Below are positions 1-9,018 of a stretch of DNA of 64,000 nucleotides, piece after piece. The notes under the pieces are model-generated. The model was not told the origin of the DNA. It worked only from the letters and a program-made list of their open reading frames with translations, and did not search any database. How positions within the stretch are numbered: position 1 is the first letter of the stretch; each line of letters opens with the position of its first letter. A program made the translations under genes and the position numbers. The DNA is from SZUA-217 sp034658975. GTDB taxonomy: Bacteria; Actinomycetota; Acidimicrobiia; Spongiisociales; ZC4RG35. The stretch covers positions 1 to 64,000 of the forward strand of contig JAYEGJ010000001.1 in the NCBI GenBank assembly GCA_034658975.1, in the 5' to 3' direction.

Positions 1-1407
1 GCCAATCCGGACCCGGAGATCACCTATCCCGATGCCAAGGCGGCCCGTGATGATGTGATCATGGCCACCGGCCGAAGCGACTATCCCAACCAGGTGAACA
101 ACGTCCTCGGCTTTCCATTCATCTTCAGGGGAGCCCTCGATGTTCGTGCCCGCGCCGTATCCGAGGGGATGAAAATCGCGGCGGCCCGAGCCCTGGCCGA
201 GCTGGCTCGTGAACCGGTGCCGGATTCCGTCTTCCGCGCCTACGACGTCGAACATATCTCGTATGGCCGGGAGTACCTGATTCCCAAGCCGTTCGATCCG
301 AGGGTCCTGTGGAAGGTGGCTCCGGCTGTGGCCAGCGTGGCCGTCGAAGAGGGGATTGCCCGCCGGCCGTTCAGCGATATCGACGAATACAGATCTCAGT
401 TGCAAGCTCGGTTCAGCGCCTCCTTCAGCATGATCACTTCGATCACCTCCCGGGCCATCGAGGAGCCGAAGCGGGTCGCCTACCCCCATGCCGACGATCT
501 TCGGATCATTCGTGCGGCGCGCCGTGTTGCCGATGAGGGCATCGCAAGCCCGATCCTCCTGGGCGACGGCGAGAAGATCGTTGACCTGGCCGCCGGCGCC
601 GGCATAAAGCTGGACGGCATGGAAGTGATCGATCCAGCGGCCGGAGGCCCCGAACACAACCGCTACGCGCGTGTCCTCGAGAAACTGCGACGCCATCGAG
701 GTTTGTCCTTACATGAGGCCGAGCGTCAGGTCGCCGACCCCAACATGTACGCCTGTTTGATGGTGCGCGAAGACGCTGCCGACGCCGTGCTGGGCGGCTT
801 GACCACCTTTTACCCAGAAACCATCAGGCCTGCTCTCCAGGTGCTCAGCTTGGAAGATGGCCGCTCCATCGTGTCGGCGGTCTACATGGTCATCATGGCT
901 GGCCAGCCGTTTTTCTTCACCGACTGTGCCGTCAACATCGAGCCCAACGCGGAGCAGTTGGCCGAGATCGCCATGGCAGCGACAGACACGGCAGAGAGGG
1001 AGTTCCACCGCAAGCCTCGAGTGGCATTCATCAGCTATTCCGACTTCGGCTCGGCAGGTGGTGCGGAGCCGGCGAGGGTGCGCCGCGCAGTGCAACTGTT
1101 CAAAGAGGCCCGTCCCAATGTGCCTGTCGACGGTGAGATGCAAGCTGATTCGGCTGTAGTCACCGACCTGCTCACTCAACGGCGTCCCGACGGTCCGCTC
1201 TCGAGAGCAGCCAACATCCTGGTCTTTCCCAACCTCACCGCGGCCAACGCCGCCTACAAGCTCCTCAACCGCCTGGCCGGGGCCGAAGTGATCGGACCGA
1301 TACTCAACGGTCTCTCGAAGACAGTCCACGTCCTTCAGAGAGACGCCTCGGTTACCGACGTGGTGAACATGTCGGCGATCGCCGTGGCGGAGGCGCAGCG
1401 ACGCTGA
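1..1407 (+). CDS. maeB: NADP-dependent malic enzyme (MaeB type), 5' end outside window
   Basis: Oxidative decarboxylation of malate to pyruvate in the cytoplasm. The frame is open from base 1, so the N-terminus and catalytic core lie upstream. The first residues hold the conserved [19 protein letters not shown] stretch of the NAD(P)-binding malic enzyme domain. From about residue 130 of the visible part the protein continues into the phosphotransacetylase-like domain typical of the long MaeB form ([10 protein letters not shown], then [13 protein letters not shown]). That domain is usually regulatory and not catalytically active; this is family knowledge. The stop overlaps the start of the next small gene by one base, suggesting coupled translation. 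Confidence 0.93.
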   Translation, partial: ANPDPEITYPDAKAARDDVIMATGRSDYPNQVNNVLGFPFIFRGALDVRARAVSEGMKIAAARALAELAREPVPDSVFRAYDVEHISYGREYLIPKPFDPRVLWKVAPAVASVAVEEGIARRPFSDIDEYRSQLQARFSASFSMITSITSRAIEEPKRVAYPHADDLRIIRAARRVADEGIASPILLGDGEKIVDLAAGAGIKLDGMEVIDPAAGGPEHNRYARVLEKLRRHRGLSLHEAERQVADPNMYACLMVREDAADAVLGGLTTFYPETIRPALQVLSLEDGRSIVSAVYMVIMAGQPFFFTDCAVNIEPNAEQLAEIAMAATDTAEREFHRKPRVAFISYSDFGSAGGAEPARVRRAVQLFKEARPNVPVDGEMQADSAVVTDLLTQRRPDGPLSRAANILVFPNLTAANAAYKLLNRLAGAEVIGPILNGLSKTVHVLQRDASVTDVVNMSAIAVAEAQRR

Positions 1408-1685
1408 TGGCCGTGAGTCGAGCAGAACGACGCGATGAGCGGGAACCTCAGGTCGCGGCACTGTTCGGCGAGGATCTGGTTCCGAGGGCCCTGGACCTTC
1501 TGGAGCTCACCGAACTCGCATGGCATGACTGCTACGGAGAGGTCACCCCGCCCATAAGCGTCATCGACGACATGTTGACGGTCAGTGGCGGGAGCATCAC
1601 CGGGCTCATTGAGGCCGCTCGGTTGGCAGTTGTTGACCCCAGGGACCTCAGGGTGGTGGCCGAGCGGCGTCGAAGCGAAGGCTGA
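1407..1685 (+). CDS. small hypothetical protein, coupled to maeB
   Basis: A 92-residue protein that I do not recognise. It is soluble, charged and predicted mostly helical, with a basic N-terminus ([13 protein letters not shown]) and a VVAERRRSEG tail. Its ATG shares one base with the maeB stop (TGATG), which is the main support for it being real. No signal peptide, membrane segment or metal-binding motif is visible. The antisense frames over maeB look like shadows of its codon use. Confidence 0.6.
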   Translation: MAVSRAERRDEREPQVAALFGEDLVPRALDLLELTELAWHDCYGEVTPPISVIDDMLTVSGGSITGLIEAARLAVVDPRDLRVVAERRRSEG

Positions 1686-1758
1686 TTCGCGTCCGACAGG
1701 GAGGGTCGATACACCCCGAGACGCTGATTCCCCTTCTCATTATTGAAGAAATTGCCCC

Positions 1759-1787
1759 TTGACCGTTGCCGGGCTCCTCCGTATAGT
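1759..1787 (+). promoter_or_regulatory. sigma70-type promoter of the cupin/hydrolase cluster
   Basis: TTGACC at 1759-1764 and TATAGT at 1782-1787 are separated by exactly 17 bp, close to consensus at both boxes. A perfect palindrome begins 8 bp downstream, where transcription should start, so a bound repressor would block initiation. Confidence 0.7.
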
Positions 1788-1794
1788 AACTAAA

Positions 1795-1810
1795 TCGGTC
1801 GATCGACCGA
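1795..1810. promoter_or_regulatory. 16-bp perfect palindromic operator (TetR-type)
   Basis: TCGGTCGATCGACCGA equals its own reverse complement. It overlaps the expected start of transcription behind the promoter at 1759-1787. The TetR gene at 2445 is the obvious candidate ligand-responsive repressor. The match of site and regulator is inferred from proximity. Confidence 0.65.
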
Positions 1811-1940
1811 GTAGGGAGAGGAGACAGAAACCTGAATGTGGGTCAGGTCAACACCCATACACAACCGGCAATGCGCGGCGTCGGCAAGCAACGATCCAGC
1901 ACCGCCGCGAGGTCTGTTTAGCCAGAAGGAGACAGTGAAC

Positions 1941-2300
1941 ATGAAGAGTAACGTCAAAGACATTCCGATCGCTCATGAAGCGCTCGGGGAGATGGTCCGG
2001 GGACAAGACTGGGGAGGGATGACCAGCGCGTACATGGAGTACCCGGCCGGTCTGGACTTCACCCCCCTCCTGGAGGGTCTCGAGCACAATTACTGCCAGT
2101 GCCCACACTGGGGATTCGTCATTGAGGGCAAGATCCTCGTGACCTACCAGGACGGCACTCAGGAGACCGTTGGAGCCGGCGAGATCTACTACTGGCCGTC
2201 CGGGCACACCATCCTGGTCGAGGAAGCGGTCAGGATGGTCGAATTCAGCCCCCACGACCAGATGTCACAAGTACTCGCCCACGTTGTTGGGAAGCTCTAG
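1941..2300 (+). CDS. small single-domain cupin protein
   Basis: About 119 residues from the ATG at 1941, which has a good Shine-Dalgarno (AGAAGGAGA) just upstream; a longer frame from 1836 runs through the leader and is unlikely. The centre carries a cupin-like pattern, HWGFVIEGKILVTYQDG followed by ETVGAGEIYYWPSGH, the two beta-barrel motifs with a glycine-rich turn. Metal ligands are only partly canonical (H in CPHWG, late H in SGHT). It is the first gene behind the palindromic operator and probably part of the TetR-controlled cluster. The substrate is unknown. Confidence 0.8.
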   Translation: MKSNVKDIPIAHEALGEMVRGQDWGGMTSAYMEYPAGLDFTPLLEGLEHNYCQCPHWGFVIEGKILVTYQDGTQETVGAGEIYYWPSGHTILVEEAVRMVEFSPHDQMSQVLAHVVGKL

Positions 2301-2336
2301 GAGAGATCCCGAGTAGGGATTGAGATGACGGCCCTT

Positions 2337-2367
2337 GGATGGCCCGACGGCAACTCGCGGGCCATCC
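2337..2367 (+). terminator. hairpin after the cupin gene
   Basis: GGATGGCCCG at 2337-2346 pairs perfectly with CGGGCCATCC at 2358-2367 across an 11-base loop. No U-run follows, so it may terminate weakly or stabilise the cupin mRNA 3' end while allowing read-through into the TetR gene. Confidence 0.5.
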
Positions 2368-2444
2368 GGAATCGGAGCTTCATCCAAAGCGCTGGTTTGG
2401 CCACCTCTCAATCGGTGATGCATGACCGTATTCTCGGATAACGG

Positions 2445-3038
2445 ATGTCGAAGCAGGACACAGCAACCAGGATTCTCGATGCAGCAAGAGCTTGTCTGCT
2501 GGCCGACGGGTTCGCCGCCCTGACTACCCGCAAGGTGGCGCAACATGCCGGTGTTCCCCTTTCCCAGATTCACTACCACTTCGGCTCCAGGGAGGACCTC
2601 ATCCTCAGTCTCCTCCGGAAGGAAAACGAAGCGCTGGTAGGGAGGCAGAGTGAAATGTTCGCTCGGGAGATCCCGGTGTGGAGGAAGTGGGAGATCGCGT
2701 GTGATTACTACGACGAGGACCTGGCCTCCGGTTACGTCCGTGTCCTCCAGGAGATGACCGCGGCAGGGTGGTCCTCCGAACCCCTGGGTAAGGAGATGGC
2801 CGAGATCTATCGGGAGTGGAATTCCGTACTGATCGATCTTGCCCGGGAGACCGACGAGAAGGGGCTTCTCCCACCACTGTTCACCGTAGAGGAGGTCGCC
2901 GCTCTGGTGGCCTCGGCGTTTCTAGGGGCGGAGGCATTGATCCTTCTCGACATGGAGGGCGATGGCATGCCGTTGAGATCGGCGCTGCGCAAGGTGGGCG
3001 ATTTGATCAGGATCGCCGAGGAGAAGGATGAGGGCTAG
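2445..3038 (+). CDS. TetR-family transcriptional regulator
   Basis: 197 residues. The N-terminus is a TetR helix-turn-helix (TRILDAARACLLADGFAALTTRKVAQHAGVP over residues about 7-37, then SQIHYHFGSREDLI). The C-terminal 130 residues form a helical ligand-binding domain with no recognisable specificity. It overlaps the start of the hydrolase-glycosyltransferase gene by 11 bases, so the two are co-transcribed. The perfect palindrome at 1795-1810 is the likely operator. The ligand is probably a substrate or product of the enzymes of the cluster; this is inference. Confidence 0.92.
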   Translation: MSKQDTATRILDAARACLLADGFAALTTRKVAQHAGVPLSQIHYHFGSREDLILSLLRKENEALVGRQSEMFAREIPVWRKWEIACDYYDEDLASGYVRVLQEMTAAGWSSEPLGKEMAEIYREWNSVLIDLARETDEKGLLPPLFTVEEVAALVASAFLGAEALILLDMEGDGMPLRSALRKVGDLIRIAEEKDEG

Positions 3039-5139
3039 ATATCCCGATCGCGACGGCTACATAGAGCGCAACGGCGCTCGGGTCTACTACGAGGTCTACG
3101 AGAACGAGGGTCCGACGATCTTGTTGGCTCCGACATGGCAGGCCGCCTACTCGCGCAACTGGAAGATGCAGATTCCCTATCTATCGCGCCACTTCCGAGT
3201 CGTCACTTACGACGCGGTCGGAAATGGGGAGTCCGACCGGTCGCTGAACCCCGAGCGCTACATGATGAGCGAGAGGGTCGCTGACGCCATTGCGGTGCTC
3301 GATGAGACCGATACCGAGAAGTGCGTTGCCGCCGGGTTGTCGGCGGGCGGAGCTTTTGTGACTGTCCTCGCCGCCGTGCACCCGGAAAGATTCGACGGAA
3401 TCATCCCGATCGCCCCCGCTCATCTCAGATCCGTGCCCACGGCTGAATTGGCGTACGGGTGGGAGCACCTTACGGACGAGGTCTCAGACCCGAAGGACTG
3501 GGAGAAGTACAACATCAACCACTGGCGGGACGATTGGGCAGATTTCGTCGAGTTCTTCTTCGATCAGTGCACAAGTCAACCGCACTCCACCAAGCTCTAC
3601 GACGACCTGGTTGGCTGGGCCATGGAGACGACCGGCGAGGTGATCGCGCTGACATCGACGCCCCCACCCTCATATGAGATGGAGTGGCTCGCCGAGCGCA
3701 TCCGGGCCATCACCTGCCCATCGTTGACCATTCAGGGGAGCGGCGACCTGTTGTTCGAGGTCGAGAATGGCGAAGCCCTCGCCAAGGACCTCGGTGGCGA
3801 GTTGGTCGTCCTCGAGGGCGCGGATCACATCCCGATTGGCCGGCAGCCGGTGAAGGTCAACCACCTCATCAGGGACTTCGTGGAGAGGGTCTACAGAATC
3901 CAGCGGCCCCAACACGCCTGGCACGTCGGATCGAGTCGATCGAAGAAGGCGTTGTATGTCTCGTCGCCGATCGGTCTCGGCCACGTTCGACGGGATGTCG
4001 CCATTGCCGAAGAGCTACGCCAGATCCACCCGGATCTTCAGATCGACTGGCTGGCACAAGATCCGGTGACCCGGGTTCTCGACGCCAATGGGGAGACGAT
4101 CCATCCCGCGTCGCATCATCTGGCCAATGAGTCGGGCCACATCGAGGACGAATCGGGCGAGCACGATCTCAACGCATTTCAGGCGATACGCAACATGGAC
4201 GAGATCATGGCTTCCAACTTCATGCTGTTCGACGAGGTGGTCGCGGGCGGCCAGTACGACGTGGTCATCGGTGATGAGACGTGGGAGATCGACTACCACC
4301 TTCACGAGAACCCCAACCTCAAGAAGACCTCCTACGTCTGGATGACCGACTTCGTTGGCTGGGTTCCGATGCCCTCGGGTGGTGATCGCGAGGCGTTTGT
4401 CGCCGCCGATTACAACGCCGAGATGATCGAGCACATAGCCCGCTACAAGCGGATCAGAGACAAGGCGGTCTTCGTCGGCAACCCCGATGACATCATCGCC
4501 GGGACCTTTGGTCCCGATCTGCCGCTGATACGGGAGTGGACCGAGGCCAACTACGACTTCGCCGGGTACGTCACCGGTTTCGACCCTGCCGCTCTCGGTG
4601 AGCGGGATGAGTTGAGGGCCGAACTCGGGTACCACCCCGATGAGAAGGTCTGCATCGTCACCGTCGGCGGTTCGGGCGTGGGCCGGAACCTGATCGAGAG
4701 AGTGGTGGATGGTTATCCGGCGGCCCGGCGAAAGGTGTCCGGTCTGAGGATGATCGTGGTGACCGGACCCCGTCTCGATCCGGATTCACTTCCCCAGGTC
4801 GAGGGTGTGGAGTACCGGTCGTATGTCGATCGGCTCTACCGGCACCTGGCGGTGGCCGATCTGGCCATCGTCCAGGCAGGCCTGACCACCACCATGGAGC
4901 TGGCCGCAGCCAAGGTCCCGTTTATCCACCTGCCGCTGCGCAATCACTTTGAGCAGAACTTCCACGTCCCGGCCCGACTGGAGCGATATGGAGCCGGTCG
5001 GCAAATGGATTACGACGACGCCAATCCCGACCACCTCGCGTCGGTGATCGCCGAGGAGATCGGGAGGAAGGTCGACTACATGGATGTGGAAACCGACGGG
5101 GCAGCGAAGGCGGCAGCGATGATCGCCGAACTGATCTAG
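3028..5139 (+). CDS. alpha/beta-hydrolase-glycosyltransferase fusion protein
   Basis: 703 residues in one frame. Residues about 10-290 are an alpha/beta-hydrolase: nucleophile elbow GLSAGG with Ser105, acid in GSGD (Asp240) and His267 in GADHIPIG. After a linker, residues about 305-703 form a GT-B glycosyltransferase resembling the GT1/GT28 (MurG-like) group: glycine-rich loop SPIGLGHVRRD near 313-323, VTVGGSGVGRN in the middle, and the nucleotide-sugar region IVQAGLTTTMELAAAKVPF near the C-terminus. No signal peptide. The frame is continuous with no internal start obvious at the junction. Possible role: glycosylation and deacylation or hydrolysis of one small molecule. Substrate unknown. Confidence 0.88.
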   Translation: MRARYPDRDGYIERNGARVYYEVYENEGPTILLAPTWQAAYSRNWKMQIPYLSRHFRVVTYDAVGNGESDRSLNPERYMMSERVADAIAVLDETDTEKCVAAGLSAGGAFVTVLAAVHPERFDGIIPIAPAHLRSVPTAELAYGWEHLTDEVSDPKDWEKYNINHWRDDWADFVEFFFDQCTSQPHSTKLYDDLVGWAMETTGEVIALTSTPPPSYEMEWLAERIRAITCPSLTIQGSGDLLFEVENGEALAKDLGGELVVLEGADHIPIGRQPVKVNHLIRDFVERVYRIQRPQHAWHVGSSRSKKALYVSSPIGLGHVRRDVAIAEELRQIHPDLQIDWLAQDPVTRVLDANGETIHPASHHLANESGHIEDESGEHDLNAFQAIRNMDEIMASNFMLFDEVVAGGQYDVVIGDETWEIDYHLHENPNLKKTSYVWMTDFVGWVPMPSGGDREAFVAADYNAEMIEHIARYKRIRDKAVFVGNPDDIIAGTFGPDLPLIREWTEANYDFAGYVTGFDPAALGERDELRAELGYHPDEKVCIVTVGGSGVGRNLIERVVDGYPAARRKVSGLRMIVVTGPRLDPDSLPQVEGVEYRSYVDRLYRHLAVADLAIVQAGLTTTMELAAAKVPFIHLPLRNHFEQNFHVPARLERYGAGRQMDYDDANPDHLASVIAEEIGRKVDYMDVETDGAAKAAAMIAELI

Positions 5140-5161
5140 AACTCACCGAGGAGGAGAGACC

Positions 5162-5560
5162 ATGGCTCTGGCACCGGAACGCCTCGAAGCATCACAAGAG
5201 GACATCGATGGCGTGACGACCGCCGTTCTCGACTACATCAAGGGGTACACGGAGGGTGACGCCGAACGGCACGCCCGCGCCTACCACCCCGAGTGTTTGA
5301 AGCGCCGTCTGGCTCCCGATGAAGATGACGTCACTGCCATCACGGTCATCACACCGCAGATGATGGTCGAGTACGCGGCGAGCGGGATATCGGTCGTGGA
5401 GGACTGTGAGTTCGAGGTGATCATCGACGACATCTCAGATGACATCGCCTCCGTCCGGGTGTACTCCTGCAAGTGGGTGGACTTCATCCATCTGGCCAAG
5501 GCACGTGGTGAGTGGAGGCTTTTTCACGTCACTTGGCACAACCGGGAGAAGCTGGGGTAG
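5162..5560 (+). CDS. NTF2-like / lumazine-binding-like protein
   Basis: 132 residues, ATG preceded by GAGGAGGAGAG. The pattern fits an NTF2-like cone fold of the putative lumazine-binding group: N-terminal helix (VTTAVLDYIKGYTEGD), an early HPECL, a central beta strand pair and the final WRLFHVTWHNREK. It starts 22 bases after the hydrolase-glycosyltransferase stop and probably belongs to the same transcript. Members of this fold bind small molecules or act as isomerases or dehydratases; no catalytic residues can be assigned here. Confidence 0.75.
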   Translation: MALAPERLEASQEDIDGVTTAVLDYIKGYTEGDAERHARAYHPECLKRRLAPDEDDVTAITVITPQMMVEYAASGISVVEDCEFEVIIDDISDDIASVRVYSCKWVDFIHLAKARGEWRLFHVTWHNREKLG

Positions 5561-5711
5561 TTGCTTGGGGTCTGTATGACCCTCGCCCACGGAGGCTCTC
5601 GATGCGGGTCCGTTCTGGGTTCTCAGGTGGTCAGTTGCGCGTGGCCCGTTGAAGCGGCGAGAATCGTCGGCATGGGCACCGAGCTTCGTCTGAAGTGATG
5701 GCCGGCGACTG

Positions 5712-6938
5712 ATGGAGATCGTCTCGTCGCTGGTCGACCTTCTGATCATCCTGGTTGCAGCCAAGATCGGCGCCGAGTTGATGTCAGCGATACGACAACC
5801 CCCGGTCATTGGGGAACTGATAATGGGGATGGTCGTTGGGGCAAGCCTGTTGGGGTGGATCGATGTGCAGGCCGGGGGCATCGTCCCCACGCTTGCCGAA
5901 CTGGGGGTGATCATCCTTCTCTTCGAGGTCGGGCTTCAGATCCAGATGCGTGACATGCTTCGGCTTGGTTCCGTAGCCGTGTCCGTGGCCCTCATCGGCG
6001 TGGTGGTGCCTTTTGCCTTCGGCTACTACGCCTCGCTCTTGTTCGATCTTGGCGGGGGAAGCACGGAGGTAGCTCTGTTCCTCGGTGCGGCGATGACGGC
6101 AACCAGCGTCGGGATAACGGCAAGAGTGTTCTCCGACTTCGGGGGCATGGAAACCGACGAAGCACGAACGGTGATCGGGGCGGCTGTCGTTGACGACATT
6201 GTTGGCTTGCTGATCCTCGCTGTCGTCGTCGCGTTGTTGGGCAGTGACGGGAGCTTCGCCACTGGTGACCTCTTGGGACTTGTTCTTCGTGTGGGTGTGT
6301 TCCTGGTCGTTGCGGTCGGCGTCGGAGCGTTGGTCATGCCGTACCTCCTGAAACTGTTGAGCTCACTGAGGGTTCCCGGCAGCTACATCGTTGGGGCATT
6401 GGTCATCGCCATCGGTGTTGCCGTTGCAGCCGAAACGTTGGCTGGACTCGATCCGATCGTTGGAGCGTTCGTGGCAGGTCTGATTGTCGGGCAGGCCGAG
6501 CACGTGGAACGTATCCAGTCCGAGATCCGACCGATATCTCACCTTCTGGTACCGGTGTTCTTCGTGACCATCGGAGCCCAGATCAACATCCAGACGCTCT
6601 TCGAACCGGGCATCCTCATCGCCGGATTCGTCTTGTCGCTGTTGGCGGCGATCGGCAAGGTGGTAGCCGGCCTGGGAGTCGGTCGGAAGCCGCTTCGCAA
6701 GCTTGTCGTAGGCGTCGGGATGATTCCCCGTGGAGAGGTCGGACTCATATTCGCCGGTCTTGGAGCCACCACCCTCAGCGCTGTAATCGGCGAACCCGAA
6801 GTCGCAATAGTCGTCCTGATGGTGATACTCACCACCGTCCTCGGCCCGCTCCTATTGAGCAACCTGCTCCGCCGACCACCACCCGACAGCACTCTTGCAT
6901 CGCCCGGGTCAGCGGATGTGAGATCCCAGGACCCTTGA
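5712..6938 (+). CDS. CPA2-family cation:proton antiporter
   Basis: 408 residues, about 12 hydrophobic segments along the whole length. Characteristic KefB/CPA2 stretches are PPVIGELIMGMVVG near the N-terminus, ILLFEVGLQI, AAMTATSVGITARV, the DD pair in VVDDIVGLLI (ion-binding aspartates), and IPRGEVGLIFAGLG late in the protein. It exchanges Na+ or K+ for protons across the cytoplasmic membrane. There is no TrkA-N or RCK domain at the C-terminus, so it is the short form. Its stop overlaps possible starts of the following small gene. Confidence 0.9.
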   Translation: MEIVSSLVDLLIILVAAKIGAELMSAIRQPPVIGELIMGMVVGASLLGWIDVQAGGIVPTLAELGVIILLFEVGLQIQMRDMLRLGSVAVSVALIGVVVPFAFGYYASLLFDLGGGSTEVALFLGAAMTATSVGITARVFSDFGGMETDEARTVIGAAVVDDIVGLLILAVVVALLGSDGSFATGDLLGLVLRVGVFLVVAVGVGALVMPYLLKLLSSLRVPGSYIVGALVIAIGVAVAAETLAGLDPIVGAFVAGLIVGQAEHVERIQSEIRPISHLLVPVFFVTIGAQINIQTLFEPGILIAGFVLSLLAAIGKVVAGLGVGRKPLRKLVVGVGMIPRGEVGLIFAGLGATTLSAVIGEPEVAIVVLMVILTTVLGPLLLSNLLRRPPPDSTLASPGSADVRSQDP

Positions 6939-6964
6939 TGCTCGCCGGTACTGTGGAGTCGCTG

Positions 6965-7150
6965 ATGTCAGATATCCAGAGTGAACAGGATCACGCGGTC
7001 CTCACGTCCATTGAGCGGCTCCAGGTCCAAGAGTCAGACTTGGTCCACAAGCTGGAGCGATGCGTTCCGCCCGTGGATCAGCACCGTCAGGACCTGAACA
7101 TCGTCCGATCCCAACTCGAAGAACTTCGCGGCTCACTCGGTTGGGAGTAG
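6965..7150 (+). CDS. small coiled-coil protein, hypothetical
   Basis: 61 residues from ATG 6965, preceded at a good distance by GTGGAG; starts at 6935 (TTG) or 6938 (ATG, overlapping the antiporter stop) are alternatives. The sequence is helical and heptad-like (VLTSIERLQVQESDLVHKLE ... DLNIVRSQLEEL), resembling small actinobacterial DUF2630-type proteins only loosely. Function unknown. Confidence 0.5.
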   Translation: MSDIQSEQDHAVLTSIERLQVQESDLVHKLERCVPPVDQHRQDLNIVRSQLEELRGSLGWE

Positions 7151-7208
7151 CAGCCTTCGCCCGCCAAGTCGTTTGATGTGTCCGCCCAGAAGGCCGGCGT
7201 TTCTTCGA

Positions 7209-7496
7209 TCAGGAGGAGTCGTCGGTGAGCTTGATCTCACCTTGAGCAAACCCAGATTGATATCGAGAGCCTCTAAGGGTGCGTAGCTCGGCGGCGAAGT
7301 CATCGTCCAGGTCGAGGGCCTTGATCAGCTTCTCGGCCACCGCCGGTGTGGGTGATCGCTTGCCGCTGAGTAGCGAATCGACGTTGCTTGGGCTCAGGCC
7401 GGTGTGGTTGGCCAGATCCTTGGTACTCAACCCCAGGAATCGACGCCGTGCATTCAGACGGGAGGCGAGATCTATCGGGACCTTGCTGTTTCCCAT
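7209..7496 (-). CDS. XRE-family helix-turn-helix regulator
   Basis: 95 residues from the ATG at 7496; a longer frame upstream contains proline/arginine-rich non-native sequence. Residues about 10-65 are a Cro/CI-type HTH: RRFLGLSTKDLANHTGLS, then SNVDSLLSGKRSPTPAVAEKL. The short acidic tail has no added domain. It is divergent from the 403-aa beta-rich protein that begins 80 bases away, which it might control. Confidence 0.82.
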   Translation of the reverse strand: MGNSKVPIDLASRLNARRRFLGLSTKDLANHTGLSPSNVDSLLSGKRSPTPAVAEKLIKALDLDDDFAAELRTLRGSRYQSGFAQGEIKLTDDSS

Positions 7497-7575
7497 GTGT
7501 CGATCGTAGGCCACCTCGGCATCGGGATCACAAGTCCGCGGTGGGTGGCGGCGGCGGACCGGAATCGGGTGGTCC

Positions 7576-8787
7576 GTGGAGAAAGCCCTCACGGACATTC
7601 CGCAGACGAAGAAGAACAACCCGATCCCGGGCAAGGTCGAGTACTCGGCAGTTCACAACTGTGCCAACGATTACGGGTACATGATCCCGATGACGTGGGA
7701 TGTCGACGATGTGCTGGTCATCGCGGCGCACGCGAACGTTTCGGATATGACCAGCGGCGTCACCGAGATCTTGGCAGTCAGCGCTGCGGGTCCCGGCATC
7801 GATGTGTATGGGCCGCTTGGTGAGTACAAGGCTCCTGGCGATGCAGCGTGGACGGGTCCCGTGGACGCGGTCGCGACGTATGTTCATCCGTCCTGGCCGT
7901 CGATTACTGGTGCAACACGGATCTCCAACACGTCTCTGATCGACGGAGACATCGCGGGCAACTCGTGGCGATGGTTCACCGACGAGTTCGAAGTCCCCGG
8001 CTATCCGATGAGTGCGAGCGTCGTAACCGCGACGGCCGACAACGCTGAAGAGGTGTACCTCAACGGCGTGTTCGTCGGTTCAGACGGTGAGGTACAGGGT
8101 CCTTACGTGGACAACAGCGAATGGGGCACAGTCCTCGACTACGGCATCGCTCCGGTGATGGGAACAAACACGCTCGACTTCATCGTGCGGAACTACCCCG
8201 GTAGCTCGAACCCGGAGGCCAATCCGACCGGGTTGATCTACGAGGTCGAGGTCGAGTACCTGGCCCGCGGCGAAATCGCCTGGGGCAACGGCACCGATTT
8301 CGGTGGCAAGCAATGGGGGATGTGGTTCAACTACACCGTCCAGGAAGGCCTCTTCGAGACAATCATGGTGCCCTCGAGGAATGCCGCTGGCACTGGTAAC
8401 GAAGTGGTGACCAGTGCCGCCCTGGTTGACGGTGCCGATTATGAGTTGAGGGCGAACGGAACCTACCGATTCGCCAACTGGGGCGCCAACGGGATCGCGG
8501 ATGCACAGTGCTCGCTGAGACCTGACGGCACCTGGTTGAACGGTAATGACATCGGTACTCCGAGGGAGAACTACCTCGAAGTGTGGGCGGGGGATATCGT
8601 CGCCCCCGCAGCGATTGACTGGTCTCCTGGTACGTGCCAGCCGAGCTATCTCTACACGTCGACGTTTACGTCAGTGGGTATCCCGGTCTCGTTCACGATC
8701 ATGGATGCTTGCAGTCCTACTGTGGACGGCTGCTACGGAGACAACAGCGGCTACATCACGGTCGAGATCTGGTGGACGGGCAACTAG
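7576..8787 (+). CDS. beta-rich protein of extracellular type, no signal peptide
   Basis: 403 residues starting with GTG 7576; the in-frame TAG at 7507 prevents a much longer N-terminus. The protein is rich in W, Y, G, N and T and has few lysines. It contains a galactose-binding-like stretch (AEEVYLNGVFVGSDGEV, then GTNTLDFIVRNYPG) and a second sandwich-like half (ELRANGTYRFANWGANG). Four late cysteines (SPGTCQPS, DACSPTVDGCYGD) suggest disulfides. Composition says secreted or surface, but no signal peptide or anchor is visible, so the 5' end may be missing. I do not recognise a named family. Confidence 0.6.
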   Translation: MEKALTDIPQTKKNNPIPGKVEYSAVHNCANDYGYMIPMTWDVDDVLVIAAHANVSDMTSGVTEILAVSAAGPGIDVYGPLGEYKAPGDAAWTGPVDAVATYVHPSWPSITGATRISNTSLIDGDIAGNSWRWFTDEFEVPGYPMSASVVTATADNAEEVYLNGVFVGSDGEVQGPYVDNSEWGTVLDYGIAPVMGTNTLDFIVRNYPGSSNPEANPTGLIYEVEVEYLARGEIAWGNGTDFGGKQWGMWFNYTVQEGLFETIMVPSRNAAGTGNEVVTSAALVDGADYELRANGTYRFANWGANGIADAQCSLRPDGTWLNGNDIGTPRENYLEVWAGDIVAPAAIDWSPGTCQPSYLYTSTFTSVGIPVSFTIMDACSPTVDGCYGDNSGYITVEIWWTGN

Positions 8788-8811
8788 CCGCATAAAACCA
8801 CCAGCGAGATT

Positions 8812-8840
8812 CGCAGGACCCCTGAATCGGGGGTCCTGCG
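8812..8840 (+). terminator. terminator after the beta-rich protein gene
   Basis: CGCAGGACCCC at 8812-8822 pairs perfectly with GGGGTCCTGCG at 8830-8840 (11 bp, 7-base loop), followed by TCGTCTTGG, a weak T-rich tail. It lies 24 bases after the stop codon. Confidence 0.75.
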
Positions 8841-9018
8841 TCGTCTTGGTGGCTACTCACGCTTCCCACACCAATCGCGGCAACACCACACATGACGATG
8901 GTTTGGGCGACGTGCACAGTGTGGTGCAAGCAACCGAGCTGCCACGAGAATCCGTGGTCGCTGGGTAGTAGGTTGGAGTCAACAGGCGAGCGAAGTGCCA
9001 AATACCTGCTCAGGGCAG

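Noticed and set aside
709..1461. Long antisense open frame over the malic enzyme gene
   Set aside because: It mirrors the codon structure of a well-conserved gene and has no domain, start signal or composition of its own.
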